Positions 6,637 through 14,345 of a stretch of DNA of 21,228 nt are shown one piece after another. The DNA is taken from the NCBI GenBank assembly GCA_046047235.1, contig JBJOII010000112.1:1-21228 (forward strand). The letters run 5' to 3'. This stretch comes from JBMTVN01 sp046047235. GTDB lineage: Bacteria; Verrucomicrobiota; Verrucomicrobiia; Limisphaerales; JAHDYP01. A program made the translations under genes and the position numbers. The notes beneath the pieces are model-generated. The model ran no database searches. It saw only the letters and a program-made list of their open reading frames with translations, and was not told the DNA's origin. Numbering within the stretch: the first letter of the stretch is position 1; every line of letters starts with the position of its first letter.

Positions 6637-7152
6637 ATGACTATGAGTGATACGAGCAAGACTCCTTGGGTGGTTTTGGTGATGGGCAGCAAGTCGGATT
6701 GGGGCGTGATGCAGCATGCGGCGCGGCAGCTGGACGCCTTGGGGGTGAAATGGGAAGCCCGTGCGCTGTCGGCCCATCGGGCGACGGAAGCTCTCTTCGA
6801 CTACCTGAAGGATGCGGAATCGCGGGGCGCGGAGGTGATTGTCGCGGCGGCGGGGGGGGCGGCGCATTTGCCTGGGGTCTGTGCGGCCAAGAGCATGTTG
6901 CCGGTGTTGGGGGTGCCGATGGAGTCGCCTTCCTTGAAGGGATTGGATTCACTTTTGTCCATCGCTCAGATGCCGGGGGGTGTGCCGGTGGGGACGCTGG
7001 CTATTGGCAAGGCGGGGGCTGTGAACGCAGCGCTTTTGGCGGTGGCCATTTTGGGGGTGAAAGCGCCCGAGTTTCGCGAGGCTTATACCCGGTTTCGTCA
7101 GGAGCAGACCGAAAAAGTGCTGGGTGACGCGATTCTGACGCTGCCGGATTAA
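6637..7152 (+). CDS. purE: N5-carboxyaminoimidazole ribonucleotide mutase
   Basis: A 171-residue class I PurE, which moves the carboxyl group of N5-CAIR to give CAIR in purine synthesis. Signatures seen: MGSKSDW near the N-terminus, SAHR, AAGGAAHLPG, GLDSLLSIAQMPGGVPVG and AIGKAGAVNAALLA. The usual SAHRTP substrate loop reads SAHRAT here, a departure at two normally conserved positions. The ATG at 6637 is used; a second ATG at 6643 is equally possible, and neither has a strong Shine-Dalgarno. purK is not adjacent. A 146-bp gap separates it from dsbD, and a hairpin follows it before prs, so it may be its own transcription unit. Confidence 0.95.
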   Translation: MTMSDTSKTPWVVLVMGSKSDWGVMQHAARQLDALGVKWEARALSAHRATEALFDYLKDAESRGAEVIVAAAGGAAHLPGVCAAKSMLPVLGVPMESPSLKGLDSLLSIAQMPGGVPVGTLAIGKAGAVNAALLAVAILGVKAPEFREAYTRFRQEQTEKVLGDAILTLPD

Positions 7153-7205
7153 ATATCCCCTTGCCTCGAGAAACGGCCTTTGTAGAGTCGGGCAGGCTCT
7201 TTTGG

Positions 7206-7242
7206 AAGCGCCTCTGTTTACGGACGGGGCGCTTTCTCATTT
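7206..7242 (+). terminator. Hairpin between purE and prs, possible terminator
   Basis: AAGCGCC (7206-7212) pairs perfectly with GGCGCTT (7228-7234) across a 15-nt loop and is followed by the T-rich TCTCATTT. It could end purE transcripts or act as an attenuator in the prs leader. The stem is short, so the call is moderate. Confidence 0.45.
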
Positions 7243-7270
7243 CGGCACCAGACAGACAGGAAACAAAATC

Positions 7271-8215
7271 GTGAAGATTTTTTCGGGCAATTCGAATCCC
7301 GCTTTAGCGGGACGCATATGTGAATCGGTGGGCATTGAATTGGGGCGGGCGACGGTGAGTTCGTTTCCGGACGGCGAGACGCTGGTGAAGATTGAGGAGA
7401 ACGTTCGGGGGCAGGATGTGTATGTGGTGCAATCTTCGGGGCCGCCGACGAATCACAATTTGATGGAGTTATTCATCATGATGGACGCGTTGCGGCGGGC
7501 GAGCGCTTCGCGGATTACGGCGGTTTTGCCGTTTTACGGGTATGCGCGGCAGGATCGCAAGGATCAGCCGCGGGTGCCGATTACGGCCAAGCTGGTGGCC
7601 AACCTGCTGGTGGCGGCCGGGGCGAACCGGGTGCTGACGATGGACCTGCATGCCCAGCAGATCCAAGGCTTTTTTGACATTCCGGTGGATCATTTGTATG
7701 CGGCGCCGGTGATGTATGACTATTTGAAGCAGAAGCAGTTGAAGGACTTGGTGGTGGTGAGTCCGGATGTGGGTGGGATTAAGATGGCCCACGCGTATTC
7801 CCAGACGATGGGGGCGGGTTTGGCGATTGTGGCGAAGCGGAGGAAGAGCGCGACTGAGGTGGAGTCCATGACCGTGATCGGGGAGATTCGCGGTAAAACC
7901 ATCTTGCTGGTGGACGATTTGACGGAGACGGCGGGTACGATCACGGAGGCGGCGAAGTTGTTGAAGCGCAAGGGGGCGAGGAAAATCTACGCTTGTGTGA
8001 GTCATGCGATCCTGAACGACATGGGTATTCAGAGATTGCGAAAATCCAAGATTGACGAACTGATCACGACTGATACTGTCTACCGCCCTCCGATTGAAGG
8101 GGTGAAGGTCACCACCTTGTCGGTGGCCGGATTACTGGGTGAGGCTATTCGTAGGATTCACAGCAATTCCTCTGTGAATTCTTTGTTTGAATTGAGTGGG
8201 GCTCGGACCAGTTAG
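7271..8215 (+). CDS. prs: Ribose-phosphate pyrophosphokinase
   Basis: A 314-residue class I PRPP synthetase, making PRPP from ribose 5-phosphate and ATP for nucleotide, His and Trp synthesis. The GTG at 7271 gives the family start MKIFSGNSNPALA and has AGGAAA (7258-7263) at good spacing; in-frame codons upstream encode nothing conserved. Signatures: FPDGET, the ATP-site segment FYGYARQDRKDQPR, DLHAQQIQGFFDIP, and the PRPP-binding loop VDDLTETAGTI. It heads a tightly packed series with rplY, pth, rpsF, ssb and rplI (gaps up to 56 bp), a neighbourhood in which prs-rplY-pth is common in bacteria. Confidence 0.97.
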   Translation: MKIFSGNSNPALAGRICESVGIELGRATVSSFPDGETLVKIEENVRGQDVYVVQSSGPPTNHNLMELFIMMDALRRASASRITAVLPFYGYARQDRKDQPRVPITAKLVANLLVAAGANRVLTMDLHAQQIQGFFDIPVDHLYAAPVMYDYLKQKQLKDLVVVSPDVGGIKMAHAYSQTMGAGLAIVAKRRKSATEVESMTVIGEIRGKTILLVDDLTETAGTITEAAKLLKRKGARKIYACVSHAILNDMGIQRLRKSKIDELITTDTVYRPPIEGVKVTTLSVAGLLGEAIRRIHSNSSVNSLFELSGARTS

Positions 8216-8251
8216 GACGGTTTTGGTTTAGAAGACGCAGATTTTAAGTCC

Positions 8252-8905
8252 ATGAAGGCAGTAACACTGAACGCTTTTGAGCGCACGTTGACACGTCGGG
8301 CGGGATCCAAGCAACTGAGGGCTGCGGGTCGGGTGCCGGCGGTGATTTATGGTCGGAGCAAGGCCCCGGCGAATCTGGAGCTCAACGAGCGGGAGCTGGA
8401 GTCGCTGGTGAAGCATTCGGCGTCCGAGACCATACTGGTGGATCTGGCTGTTCAGGGTGCTGATTCCAAGACGGCCAACGAACTGGCTTTGGTGCAGGCT
8501 GTGCAGCACCATCCCTTGAGCGGTCGGGTTTTGCATGTGGATTTCCATCAGGTTGCGGCTGATGAGAAGGTTCAGGTGACTCTTCAGATTGAGAGCGAGG
8601 GTTTGGCGGCGGGTATCAAGAACGGTGGCGTGTTGGAGCACGTATTGTTCAAGGTGAAGGTTCGTGCGTTGCCGAAAGATTTGCCTGAGTTGATCACGGT
8701 GGACGTGTCCAATCTGGATGTGGGCCAGACGATTCATTTGGGTGAGATTCCGTTGCCTGCCGGAGTTGAGGTGGTGGGTGATCCAAGCATCCCGGTCTTT
8801 GCGGTTGCTGCTCCTTTGACTGAGGCTGCTGAGGCGGTGGCTGCCGGGGGTGCGCCGACACAGCCCGAGATGATCAAGGAGAAGAAGGACGAAGGTAAGA
8901 AGTAA
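8252..8905 (+). CDS. rplY: Large ribosomal subunit protein bL25 (Ctc/TL5 form)
   Basis: A 217-residue two-domain bL25 that binds 5S rRNA in the large subunit. Residues 1-93 are the L25 domain (LRAAGRVPAVIYG, then HHPLSGRVLHVDFHQV). Residues 95-185 are the C-terminal beta domain of the long Ctc/TL5 form (AAGIKNGGVLEHV, ITVDVSNLDVGQTIHL). It ends in an Ala/Glu/Lys-rich tail (EKKDEGKK). The length fits the long family rather than the short E. coli L25. It starts 36 bp after prs and lacks a strong Shine-Dalgarno, suggesting translation in the context of the operon. Confidence 0.96.
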   Translation: MKAVTLNAFERTLTRRAGSKQLRAAGRVPAVIYGRSKAPANLELNERELESLVKHSASETILVDLAVQGADSKTANELALVQAVQHHPLSGRVLHVDFHQVAADEKVQVTLQIESEGLAAGIKNGGVLEHVLFKVKVRALPKDLPELITVDVSNLDVGQTIHLGEIPLPAGVEVVGDPSIPVFAVAAPLTEAAEAVAAGGAPTQPEMIKEKKDEGKK

Positions 8906-8961
8906 GGTTTTACGGCGAACGGTGGCGTTGAGCTGCTGTTCATCGGCTTTGGGTCTGCGGG

Positions 8962-9558
8962 ATGGACGCTCCAGCAATGATTGTCGGGCTGGGGAACCCT
9001 GGTTCAAAGTATGCGGGGACGAGGCACAACGTGGGGTTTTTCGTTGTGGAACGGTTGGCGGAACGATGGGGGGCTGTCTGGGAAGACAGTGGTCGTTTCC
9101 AATCGCGCGTGGCATGTGTTAGGCGGGCGGGTTCAGCGGTCTGGCTCTGTGAGCCGGGAACATACATGAACCTGAGTGGTGAGGCGGTTGGGCCGCTGCA
9201 ACGGTATTACCGGATACCGCTGGAGAGGGTCCTTGTTGTGGTAGACGATGCGGATTTGCCACTGGGCAGTATCAGGATGCGTGGTCGGGGTGGCAGTGGG
9301 GGGCATCACGGGCTGGAGTCGGTGGCTGAGGGGCTCGGGGGAGACGGTTATAGTCGTCAGCGGGTTGGGATTGGTCGGCGGGACGAGCAGAGTCGGGAGT
9401 TAGCGGGGTATGTGTTGGGAAGATTTACTTCCGACGAGCGGGAGTTTTTGGATCCGGTTTTGGTTCGTGCGGTTGACCAGATTGAGAGCTGGCTGGCGGA
9501 TGGCGTTGAGATCGCCATGAACAAGTTTAACGGTATGGTAAGTAACGCGAAGGCGTGA
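8962..9558 (+). CDS. pth: Peptidyl-tRNA hydrolase
   Basis: A 198-residue Pth that releases peptides from prematurely dropped peptidyl-tRNA in the cytoplasm. Signatures: GLGNPG (N12), TRHNVG (catalytic H22), GTYMNLSG (N70), and DDADLPLG with D95 at the catalytic Asp position. The tRNA-contacting GGHNGL motif reads GGHHGL here (H116). ATG 8977 (start MIVGLGNPG) is a close alternative; neither start has a good Shine-Dalgarno. It lies 56 bp after rplY, and its stop is 5 bp before the rpsF ATG, so translational coupling is likely. Confidence 0.96.
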   Translation: MDAPAMIVGLGNPGSKYAGTRHNVGFFVVERLAERWGAVWEDSGRFQSRVACVRRAGSAVWLCEPGTYMNLSGEAVGPLQRYYRIPLERVLVVVDDADLPLGSIRMRGRGGSGGHHGLESVAEGLGGDGYSRQRVGIGRRDEQSRELAGYVLGRFTSDEREFLDPVLVRAVDQIESWLADGVEIAMNKFNGMVSNAKA

Positions 9559-9563
9559 TTGAC

Positions 9564-9881
9564 ATGAAGAAATACGAAGGTTTGTTCATTCTGAACACGG
9601 CGGGCCGTGAGGAGGGTGTCAAGGAAGCCATTGACGCAATCACGGCGGAGATCCAGGCCGCGGGCGGCAAGGTGGAGACGACGCAGAAGATGGACAAGCG
9701 TCCGTTTTCGCGCACGCCGAACAAGCGTGTGACCTCGGGTTTCTATCTGAACGTGATTTTTGAGGCGCCGGCTGAGTCGTTGGCGGGGCTGCGGGCTAAG
9801 TTTGCTGCGGCGCAGGACATCTATCGTGTGATTTTCACGGTGGCGTCTGCTGCGGCTACGGCTGCTCCTGAGGCGGCCTGA
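9564..9881 (+). CDS. rpsF: Small ribosomal subunit protein bS6
   Basis: A 105-residue bS6, a small-subunit protein that pairs with bS18 on 16S rRNA. The ATG at 9564 gives the family start MKKYEGLFILN and has AAGG (9550-9553) upstream; a GTG at 9555 overlapping the pth stop is possible but adds only MID. The bS6 fold is recognisable through KVETTQKMDKRPFSRT and GFYLNVIFEAP, with a short Ala-rich C-terminus. ssb starts 22 bp downstream. Its usual partner gene rpsR is missing from this cluster. Confidence 0.95.
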   Translation: MKKYEGLFILNTAGREEGVKEAIDAITAEIQAAGGKVETTQKMDKRPFSRTPNKRVTSGFYLNVIFEAPAESLAGLRAKFAAAQDIYRVIFTVASAAATAAPEAA

Positions 9882-9903
9882 GCCACGGAGGCAGTTTAAG
9901 GTC

Positions 9904-10413
9904 ATGGCATCCTTCAACAAGGTCATCCTGGTTGGAAACCTCACACGGGATCCTGAGGTTCGCTATACACCCAAGGGTACGGCGATAGCGAAGCTTGGTT
10001 TGGCTATCAACCGGAATTACCGGACGGAATCGGGTGAGCAGCGTGAGGAGACCACGTTCGTGGATGTTGATGCATTTGGGCGTCAGGCCGAGACAATTGG
10101 GCAGTATTTGCGCAAGGGTCGTCCGATCATGGTCGAGGGGCGTCTGAAGCTGGACAGCTGGGAGGACAAGCAGACCGGGCAGAAGCGCAGCCGTTTGGGT
10201 GTGATTCTGGAGAACTTCCAATTCCTGGATTCTGGTGGTGCGGGAGGACGTGGTGCTGAGGGCGGGGCGCCTGACCAGGCTGGTCGAGTGACTCGAGGTG
10301 GACGTTCTGGTGGTACGGCTGCCTCTGAAGGCGGTGGTTACGGTGACGTTTCTTCTAGCGGCTCTGATGGCATGGATGCGGATCCGCATGGAGACGACGA
10401 GGTTCCGTTTTAA
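9904..10413 (+). CDS. ssb: Single-stranded DNA-binding protein
   Basis: A 169-residue SSB that coats single-stranded DNA in replication and repair. The OB-fold occupies residues 1-112 (FNKVILVGNLTRDPEVRYTP, FVDVDAFGRQAETIGQYLRK, VEGRLKLDSWED). A Gly/Ser-rich disordered linker follows (about 113-158) and the acidic tip is DDEVPF (164-169), the interaction peptide for DnaG, RecO, PriA and others (canonical DDDIPF). AAGG at 9898-9901 is the likely Shine-Dalgarno. It sits between rpsF and rplI, the common bacterial arrangement. Confidence 0.97.
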   Translation: MASFNKVILVGNLTRDPEVRYTPKGTAIAKLGLAINRNYRTESGEQREETTFVDVDAFGRQAETIGQYLRKGRPIMVEGRLKLDSWEDKQTGQKRSRLGVILENFQFLDSGGAGGRGAEGGAPDQAGRVTRGGRSGGTAASEGGGYGDVSSSGSDGMDADPHGDDEVPF

Positions 10414-10450
10414 GGTATTTTTGGTCGAACAAACAGGAGTTGATTGATTT

Positions 10451-10990
10451 ATGGCTAAGGTAGACGTGATTCTCACGCACAACATTGTTGGTCTTGGTGC
10501 CGAGTCGGACCATGTGACCGTGGCGGCTGGTTATGCCCGCAATTATTTGATTCCGCAGGGTTTGGCAATTCCCCAAACGGCGGCTAACAAGCGTCGACTG
10601 GAGGCGTTGCGTCAGCGGCGTGCGGAGCGTGAAGCGCATGAGTTGAACTCGATGACTGAGTTGGCCAAGAGTCTTTCGAAGCTGGTGTTGATTTTGAAGG
10701 TCAAGACCGGTGATGACGGCAAGATGTTCGGATCGGTGACTGCGGGTACGGTTGCGGACGAGCTGCACACGCAGTTTGAGGTGACTTTGGATCGCAGGAA
10801 GATCCACATGGAGAAGCCTCTGCGGCACTTGGGTGACCACGATGTGGAGCTTCGTTTGCATCATGATGTTTCGGGCACATTGAAGGTTCGGATTGAGAGT
10901 TCGACTCCTTTGCCTGAGCCCAGTGCTGAGGCCAAGGTGCAGGAGGCGGACGATCGTGGCCGTCGTCGCGGGCCGCGTTCTCGCGGCTAA
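10451..10990 (+). CDS. rplI: Large ribosomal subunit protein bL9
   Basis: A 179-residue bL9, which binds 23S rRNA near the L1 stalk. The N-terminal rRNA-binding domain shows the signature GAESDHVTVAAGYARNYLIP, followed by a long charged helix (about residues 45-75) and the C-terminal domain (GSVTAGTVADEL, ending in LKVRIES). The last 30 residues are a charged extension (EADDRGRRRGPRSRG) beyond the usual 148-150. AGGAG at 10436-10440 is a good Shine-Dalgarno. It is the last gene of its run, since a strong terminator begins 19 bp after the stop. Confidence 0.97.
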   Translation: MAKVDVILTHNIVGLGAESDHVTVAAGYARNYLIPQGLAIPQTAANKRRLEALRQRRAEREAHELNSMTELAKSLSKLVLILKVKTGDDGKMFGSVTAGTVADELHTQFEVTLDRRKIHMEKPLRHLGDHDVELRLHHDVSGTLKVRIESSTPLPEPSAEAKVQEADDRGRRRGPRSRG

Positions 10991-11009
10991 TTGCGGTAGG
11001 ATTTCATGA

Positions 11010-11044
11010 CTGCGCCGGAGGTGATCTCCGGCGCAGTTTTTTTT
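11010..11044 (+). terminator. Rho-independent terminator after rplI
   Basis: A perfect 11-bp GC-rich stem (11010-11020 with 11026-11036, CTGCGCCGGAG/CTCCGGCGCAG) with the 5-nt loop GTGAT is followed directly by eight T residues (11037-11044). It is the clearest terminator in the window and closes the prs-rplI series. Confidence 0.95.
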
Positions 11045-11062
11045 GCCGTGGTTGTTGGTGAT

Positions 11063-11083
11063 GTGTGGATATCTAGATCACAC
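11063..11083. promoter_or_regulatory. Imperfect inverted repeat upstream of dnaB, possible operator
   Basis: GTGTG at 11063-11067 and CACAC at 11079-11083 flank GGATATCTAGAT-type sequence; with one mismatch the arms extend to 7-8 bp. The site lies 40 bp before the dnaB ATG, between the rplI terminator and the gene. A TTGACC at 11090-11095 lacks a matching -10 box, so the promoter is not located. Operator function is a guess from symmetry and position. Confidence 0.3.
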
Positions 11084-11123
11084 GTTGCATTGACCGTGGC
11101 GGTAAATTTCGTCTTCTTGTTGC

Positions 11124-12593
11124 ATGCGTTCTGACGAATCACCTGGGGAAGGTTCAGCTGGGGGGCGTACTGATCTGAAGCGGGGTCGTCGGCAGAAGGC
11201 CCAGCTGGCGGACATCGCCAAGGTGGACCGTTTACCTCCGCACTCGATTGAGGCTGAGCAGGGGGTATTGGGGTGTGTGTTTTTGTCGCCGATGGACGGG
11301 CTCGGGATCTGCATTGAGCGGTTCAAGGCGGGGCCCAATGTTTTCTACGATTTGCGGCACCGGACGTTGTACGAGGTGGTGATTCAGATGTATGACGCGC
11401 GGGAGCAGATTGATCTGCTCACCGTTCAGCAGCGCTTGAAGGACAAGGGTTTATTGGAGGGTGCGGGGGGCTTGGCGTATTTGGCGTCGTTGCCTGACGC
11501 GGTGCCGTCTGCTGCGAACCTGAGTTACTATGCGGACATTGTGCGGGAGAAGTATCTGTTACGGCGGATGATCTCGACTTGCACCGAGGCGGTCGCACGG
11601 ATTTACGAGCAGCAGGATGAGGTGGATTCACTGCTGGACGAGGTGGAGCGGGACGTCCTGCAGTTGAGCGAGGAGCGGGTTGAGTCGAACGTCAAGTCGA
11701 TCAAGGACCTGGTTAAGAGTGCGATTACGACCATTGAGGAGTTTCATCAGCGGCAGGGGGTATTGACTGGGGTTTCGACGGGTTTTGCGGATTTGGACAA
11801 GATGACGACTGGGCTGCATGGGGGTGAGATGATTGTGGTGGCGGCGCGGCCCAGCGTGGGGAAGACGTCATTGGCCATGAACATTGCCGAGCATGTGGCG
11901 ATTGATCTGGGTTTGCCGGTGGGTGTGTTTAGCTTGGAAATGACCTCGGAGTCGTTGGTTTTGCGTATGTTGTGTTCCAGGTCGCACGTGAACCTGCGCA
12001 GCATTCGCGAGGGTTTTTTGGCGGAGCGGGATTTTCCGAGGCTGACAGGGACGGCGGGGAGGCTGGCATCGGCCCCGCTGTTTATTGAGGACAGTTCGAA
12101 CATTTCGATTTTGCAGCTACGGGCGAAGGCGCGTCGGATGCACATGCAGTATAAGATCCGGCTGATTGTGATCGACTACCTGCAGTTACTGCATTCGACG
12201 GCGAAGCGAGCGGACAACCGGCAGCAGGAGATTGCGGATATTTCGAGTGGGATCAAGGGGTTGGCGAAGGAGTTGAATGTGCCGGTGATTGTCTTGAGTC
12301 AGTTGAACCGTGAGGTGGAGAAGGACAAGAACCGGCGGCCGAAGCTTTCGGACTTGCGCGAGTCTGGTTCGATCGAGCAGGATGCCGATCTTGTGGCGCT
12401 TCTGTACCGGGCAGCAGCCGATGACGAAGAGGGAGGCATCATGAGTGAACAGGATGCTATTCCGGTGAATTTGTATATAGCCAAGCAACGCAATGGTCCC
12501 GTGGGGGAGATTTCGCTGATGTTTTTCAAGGGATTCACGCGGTTTGAGAGTGCGGCGAAGGTGCGGGCTGAGGATGTTCCGGCGGGTGAGTGA
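11124..12593 (+). CDS. dnaB: Replicative DNA helicase
   Basis: A 489-residue DnaB, the hexameric 5'-3' helicase of the replication fork. The N-terminal domain begins near residue 36 (RLPPHSIEAEQGVLGCVF) after a charged variable stretch. The RecA-like domain has Walker A ARPSVGKT (241-248, with K247), Walker B LIVIDYLQL (D351), the SQLNREVE segment and DLRESGSIEQDAD. No intein interrupts it. The ATG at 11124 lacks a Shine-Dalgarno, so the exact start inside the non-conserved first 35 residues is uncertain. bamA follows after 3 bp, so the two are cotranscribed. Confidence 0.97.
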   Translation: MRSDESPGEGSAGGRTDLKRGRRQKAQLADIAKVDRLPPHSIEAEQGVLGCVFLSPMDGLGICIERFKAGPNVFYDLRHRTLYEVVIQMYDAREQIDLLTVQQRLKDKGLLEGAGGLAYLASLPDAVPSAANLSYYADIVREKYLLRRMISTCTEAVARIYEQQDEVDSLLDEVERDVLQLSEERVESNVKSIKDLVKSAITTIEEFHQRQGVLTGVSTGFADLDKMTTGLHGGEMIVVAARPSVGKTSLAMNIAEHVAIDLGLPVGVFSLEMTSESLVLRMLCSRSHVNLRSIREGFLAERDFPRLTGTAGRLASAPLFIEDSSNISILQLRAKARRMHMQYKIRLIVIDYLQLLHSTAKRADNRQQEIADISSGIKGLAKELNVPVIVLSQLNREVEKDKNRRPKLSDLRESGSIEQDADLVALLYRAAADDEEGGIMSEQDAIPVNLYIAKQRNGPVGEISLMFFKGFTRFESAAKVRAEDVPAGE

Positions 12594-12596
12594 AGC

Positions 12597-14345
12597 ATGA
12601 AGCGATTTTCTCGTCTAAGCTTGCCGGGGTGTGTCCTGGCCGGGTCTCTGCTCGTGCATGGTCAGGGAGTGTCACCGGGCTTGCCGGTGAAGAAGATTGA
12701 GATCCGGCATGTGGGCCCGCCGGCGGTGAGTGATGATTTGATCCGGGCGAACATCCGGATGAAGGAGGGGGATACGTTTACGGCTTTGGGGACGCAGGGG
12801 GATGTGCGGAACCTGAAGTCTACCGGTTACTTTTACAACGTCCGGGTGGCGACTGAGCCTGAGGATGGAGGGGTGAAGGTGGTGTATCAGGTGACGGGGA
12901 AGCCGGTCTTGACGGAGATTCTGTTTGAGGGGAACGAGAAATATAGCGACAAGAAGCTTAAGAAGAAAGTTACGGCGAAGATTGGGGAGCCTTTGGACGA
13001 GTATCGGCTGCATGAGTCTGCCCTGGAGATTCAGAAGCTGTATCAGAAGGGTGGGCGTCAGCGGACGACTGTGGAGCCGAAGGTGGTGATCAACGAGAGT
13101 TTGGGGCGGGGCACGGCGACGTTTGTGATTGAGGAGTCGCCGAAGGTTCGCGTGACGGACGTGGTGTTTGAGAATGCGACGGCATTCAAGCAGAGCAAGC
13201 TGCGTCGGACGATCAAGACGCGTCGGTGGTGGATGTTCTCGTGGTTGACGGGGAGTGGGAAGCTGAAGGACGAGCAGTTTGAGGAGGACAAGCTCAAGCT
13301 GTTGGAGTTCTATCAGGACGAGGGGTATATCGATTTTGAGATTCGGGACATTCGGTTTGATGAGCCGGAGACGAACCGGATGGTGATCCACTTTGATGTG
13401 TTTGAGGGGCAGCAGTATCGGGTAGGCAAGGTGGAGTTTAAGGGCAACGAGGTTTTTTCTGAGGAGGCGATTCGGCGGGGGTTGGTGGTATTGGGGCAGC
13501 ATGTTCGGCCGACGATGCTGGAGGGGGCGGTCTTTACGCCCAAGGGTTTGGACAAGGACCGGGAAGCGATTGAGGATTTTTACGGGGCGCGTGGCTACAT
13601 TGGCCGTGGGGATGCGGACCGGATACGGGTTCAGGTGACTCGGGTTCCGAACGTGGAGACGGGCACAATGGATCTGGTTTACCAGATTGAGGAGGGTGAG
13701 CCATCGCGCATTGAGCGGATTGACATCAAGGGGAACACGAGGACGAAGGACAAGGTATTGCGTCGGGAGCTGGCGGTGACGCCGGGTGAGACGTTCAACA
13801 TGGTGCGGGTGAAGATCAGCAAGCGCCGGTTGGAGGGATTGGGCTTTCTGAACACGGTGGAGACGGACGTGGATCCTACGGAGGATGTGCCGAACGCGCG
13901 GAATCTGGTGGTGAGTGTGGATGAGGGGCAATCCGGGAGTTTTTACATGGGTGCGGGTTTCAGCACCGTGGAGAACATTTTTGGTTATGTGGGGTTGACG
14001 CAGGGGAACTTTGATTTGTCGAACCCGCCTTCATTTGTGGGTGGCGGTCAGAAGCTGAGGATTCAGCTGACGCTGGGTACGAGGCAGCAGAACATTGAGA
14101 TGAAGTTTGTGGAGCCCTGGTTTTTGGGGCGCCGCCTGATCTTTGAGTTGGATGCGTTCCATCGGAACCTGCAGTACCTGAGCGATGTGTATGACCAGCG
14201 GGAGACGGGTGCCCGGGTAGGTTTGATTAAGGAGATTTTTCCGGGGGTGCGGGCGGGGGTGAATTACACCATTGAGAACATTGGCATTAATTTCGACCAA
14301 TCGAGTACGGGGATTGGCTGGTTTCGAAGCCGGGTGTGTCGCTGA
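12597..14345 (+). CDS. bamA: Outer membrane protein assembly factor BamA, 5' part up to a frameshift
   Basis: The first 582 codons of BamA, the Omp85 protein that inserts beta-barrel proteins into the outer membrane. A signal peptide (MKRFSRLSLPGCVLAGSLLV..GQG) precedes five POTRA domains, approximately residues 30-103, 104-183, 184-271, 272-370 and 371-445 (for example VEFKGNEVFSEEAIRRG, IDIKGNTRTKDKVLRREL). The start of the barrel follows (SFYMGAGFSTVENIFGYVGL). The true frame is lost near 14300: after NFDQ the reading continues as SSTGIGWFRSRVCR and stops, while the barrel sequence resumes in the -1 frame. As read, the product lacks most of the barrel and would not work. It begins 3 bp after dnaB. 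Confidence 0.93.
   Translation: MKRFSRLSLPGCVLAGSLLVHGQGVSPGLPVKKIEIRHVGPPAVSDDLIRANIRMKEGDTFTALGTQGDVRNLKSTGYFYNVRVATEPEDGGVKVVYQVTGKPVLTEILFEGNEKYSDKKLKKKVTAKIGEPLDEYRLHESALEIQKLYQKGGRQRTTVEPKVVINESLGRGTATFVIEESPKVRVTDVVFENATAFKQSKLRRTIKTRRWWMFSWLTGSGKLKDEQFEEDKLKLLEFYQDEGYIDFEIRDIRFDEPETNRMVIHFDVFEGQQYRVGKVEFKGNEVFSEEAIRRGLVVLGQHVRPTMLEGAVFTPKGLDKDREAIEDFYGARGYIGRGDADRIRVQVTRVPNVETGTMDLVYQIEEGEPSRIERIDIKGNTRTKDKVLRRELAVTPGETFNMVRVKISKRRLEGLGFLNTVETDVDPTEDVPNARNLVVSVDEGQSGSFYMGAGFSTVENIFGYVGLTQGNFDLSNPPSFVGGGQKLRIQLTLGTRQQNIEMKFVEPWFLGRRLIFELDAFHRNLQYLSDVYDQRETGARVGLIKEIFPGVRAGVNYTIENIGINFDQSSTGIGWFRSRVCR

Noticed and set aside
11090..11108. TTGACC with TAAATT as a dnaB promoter
   Set aside because: The spacing between the two elements is only 7 bp, far from the 16-18 bp needed, and no other -10 box fits.
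12672..13931. 419-codon open frame on the minus strand
   Set aside because: It mirrors bamA, whose POTRA domains are unmistakable on the + strand. Its composition (Arg/Leu/Pro/His) is that of an antisense shadow.
14290..14345. Programmed -1 ribosomal frameshift in bamA
   Set aside because: There is no X-XXY-YYZ slippery heptamer and no strong downstream pseudoknot at the break. A single-base deletion in the CAA-ATC context explains it more simply.
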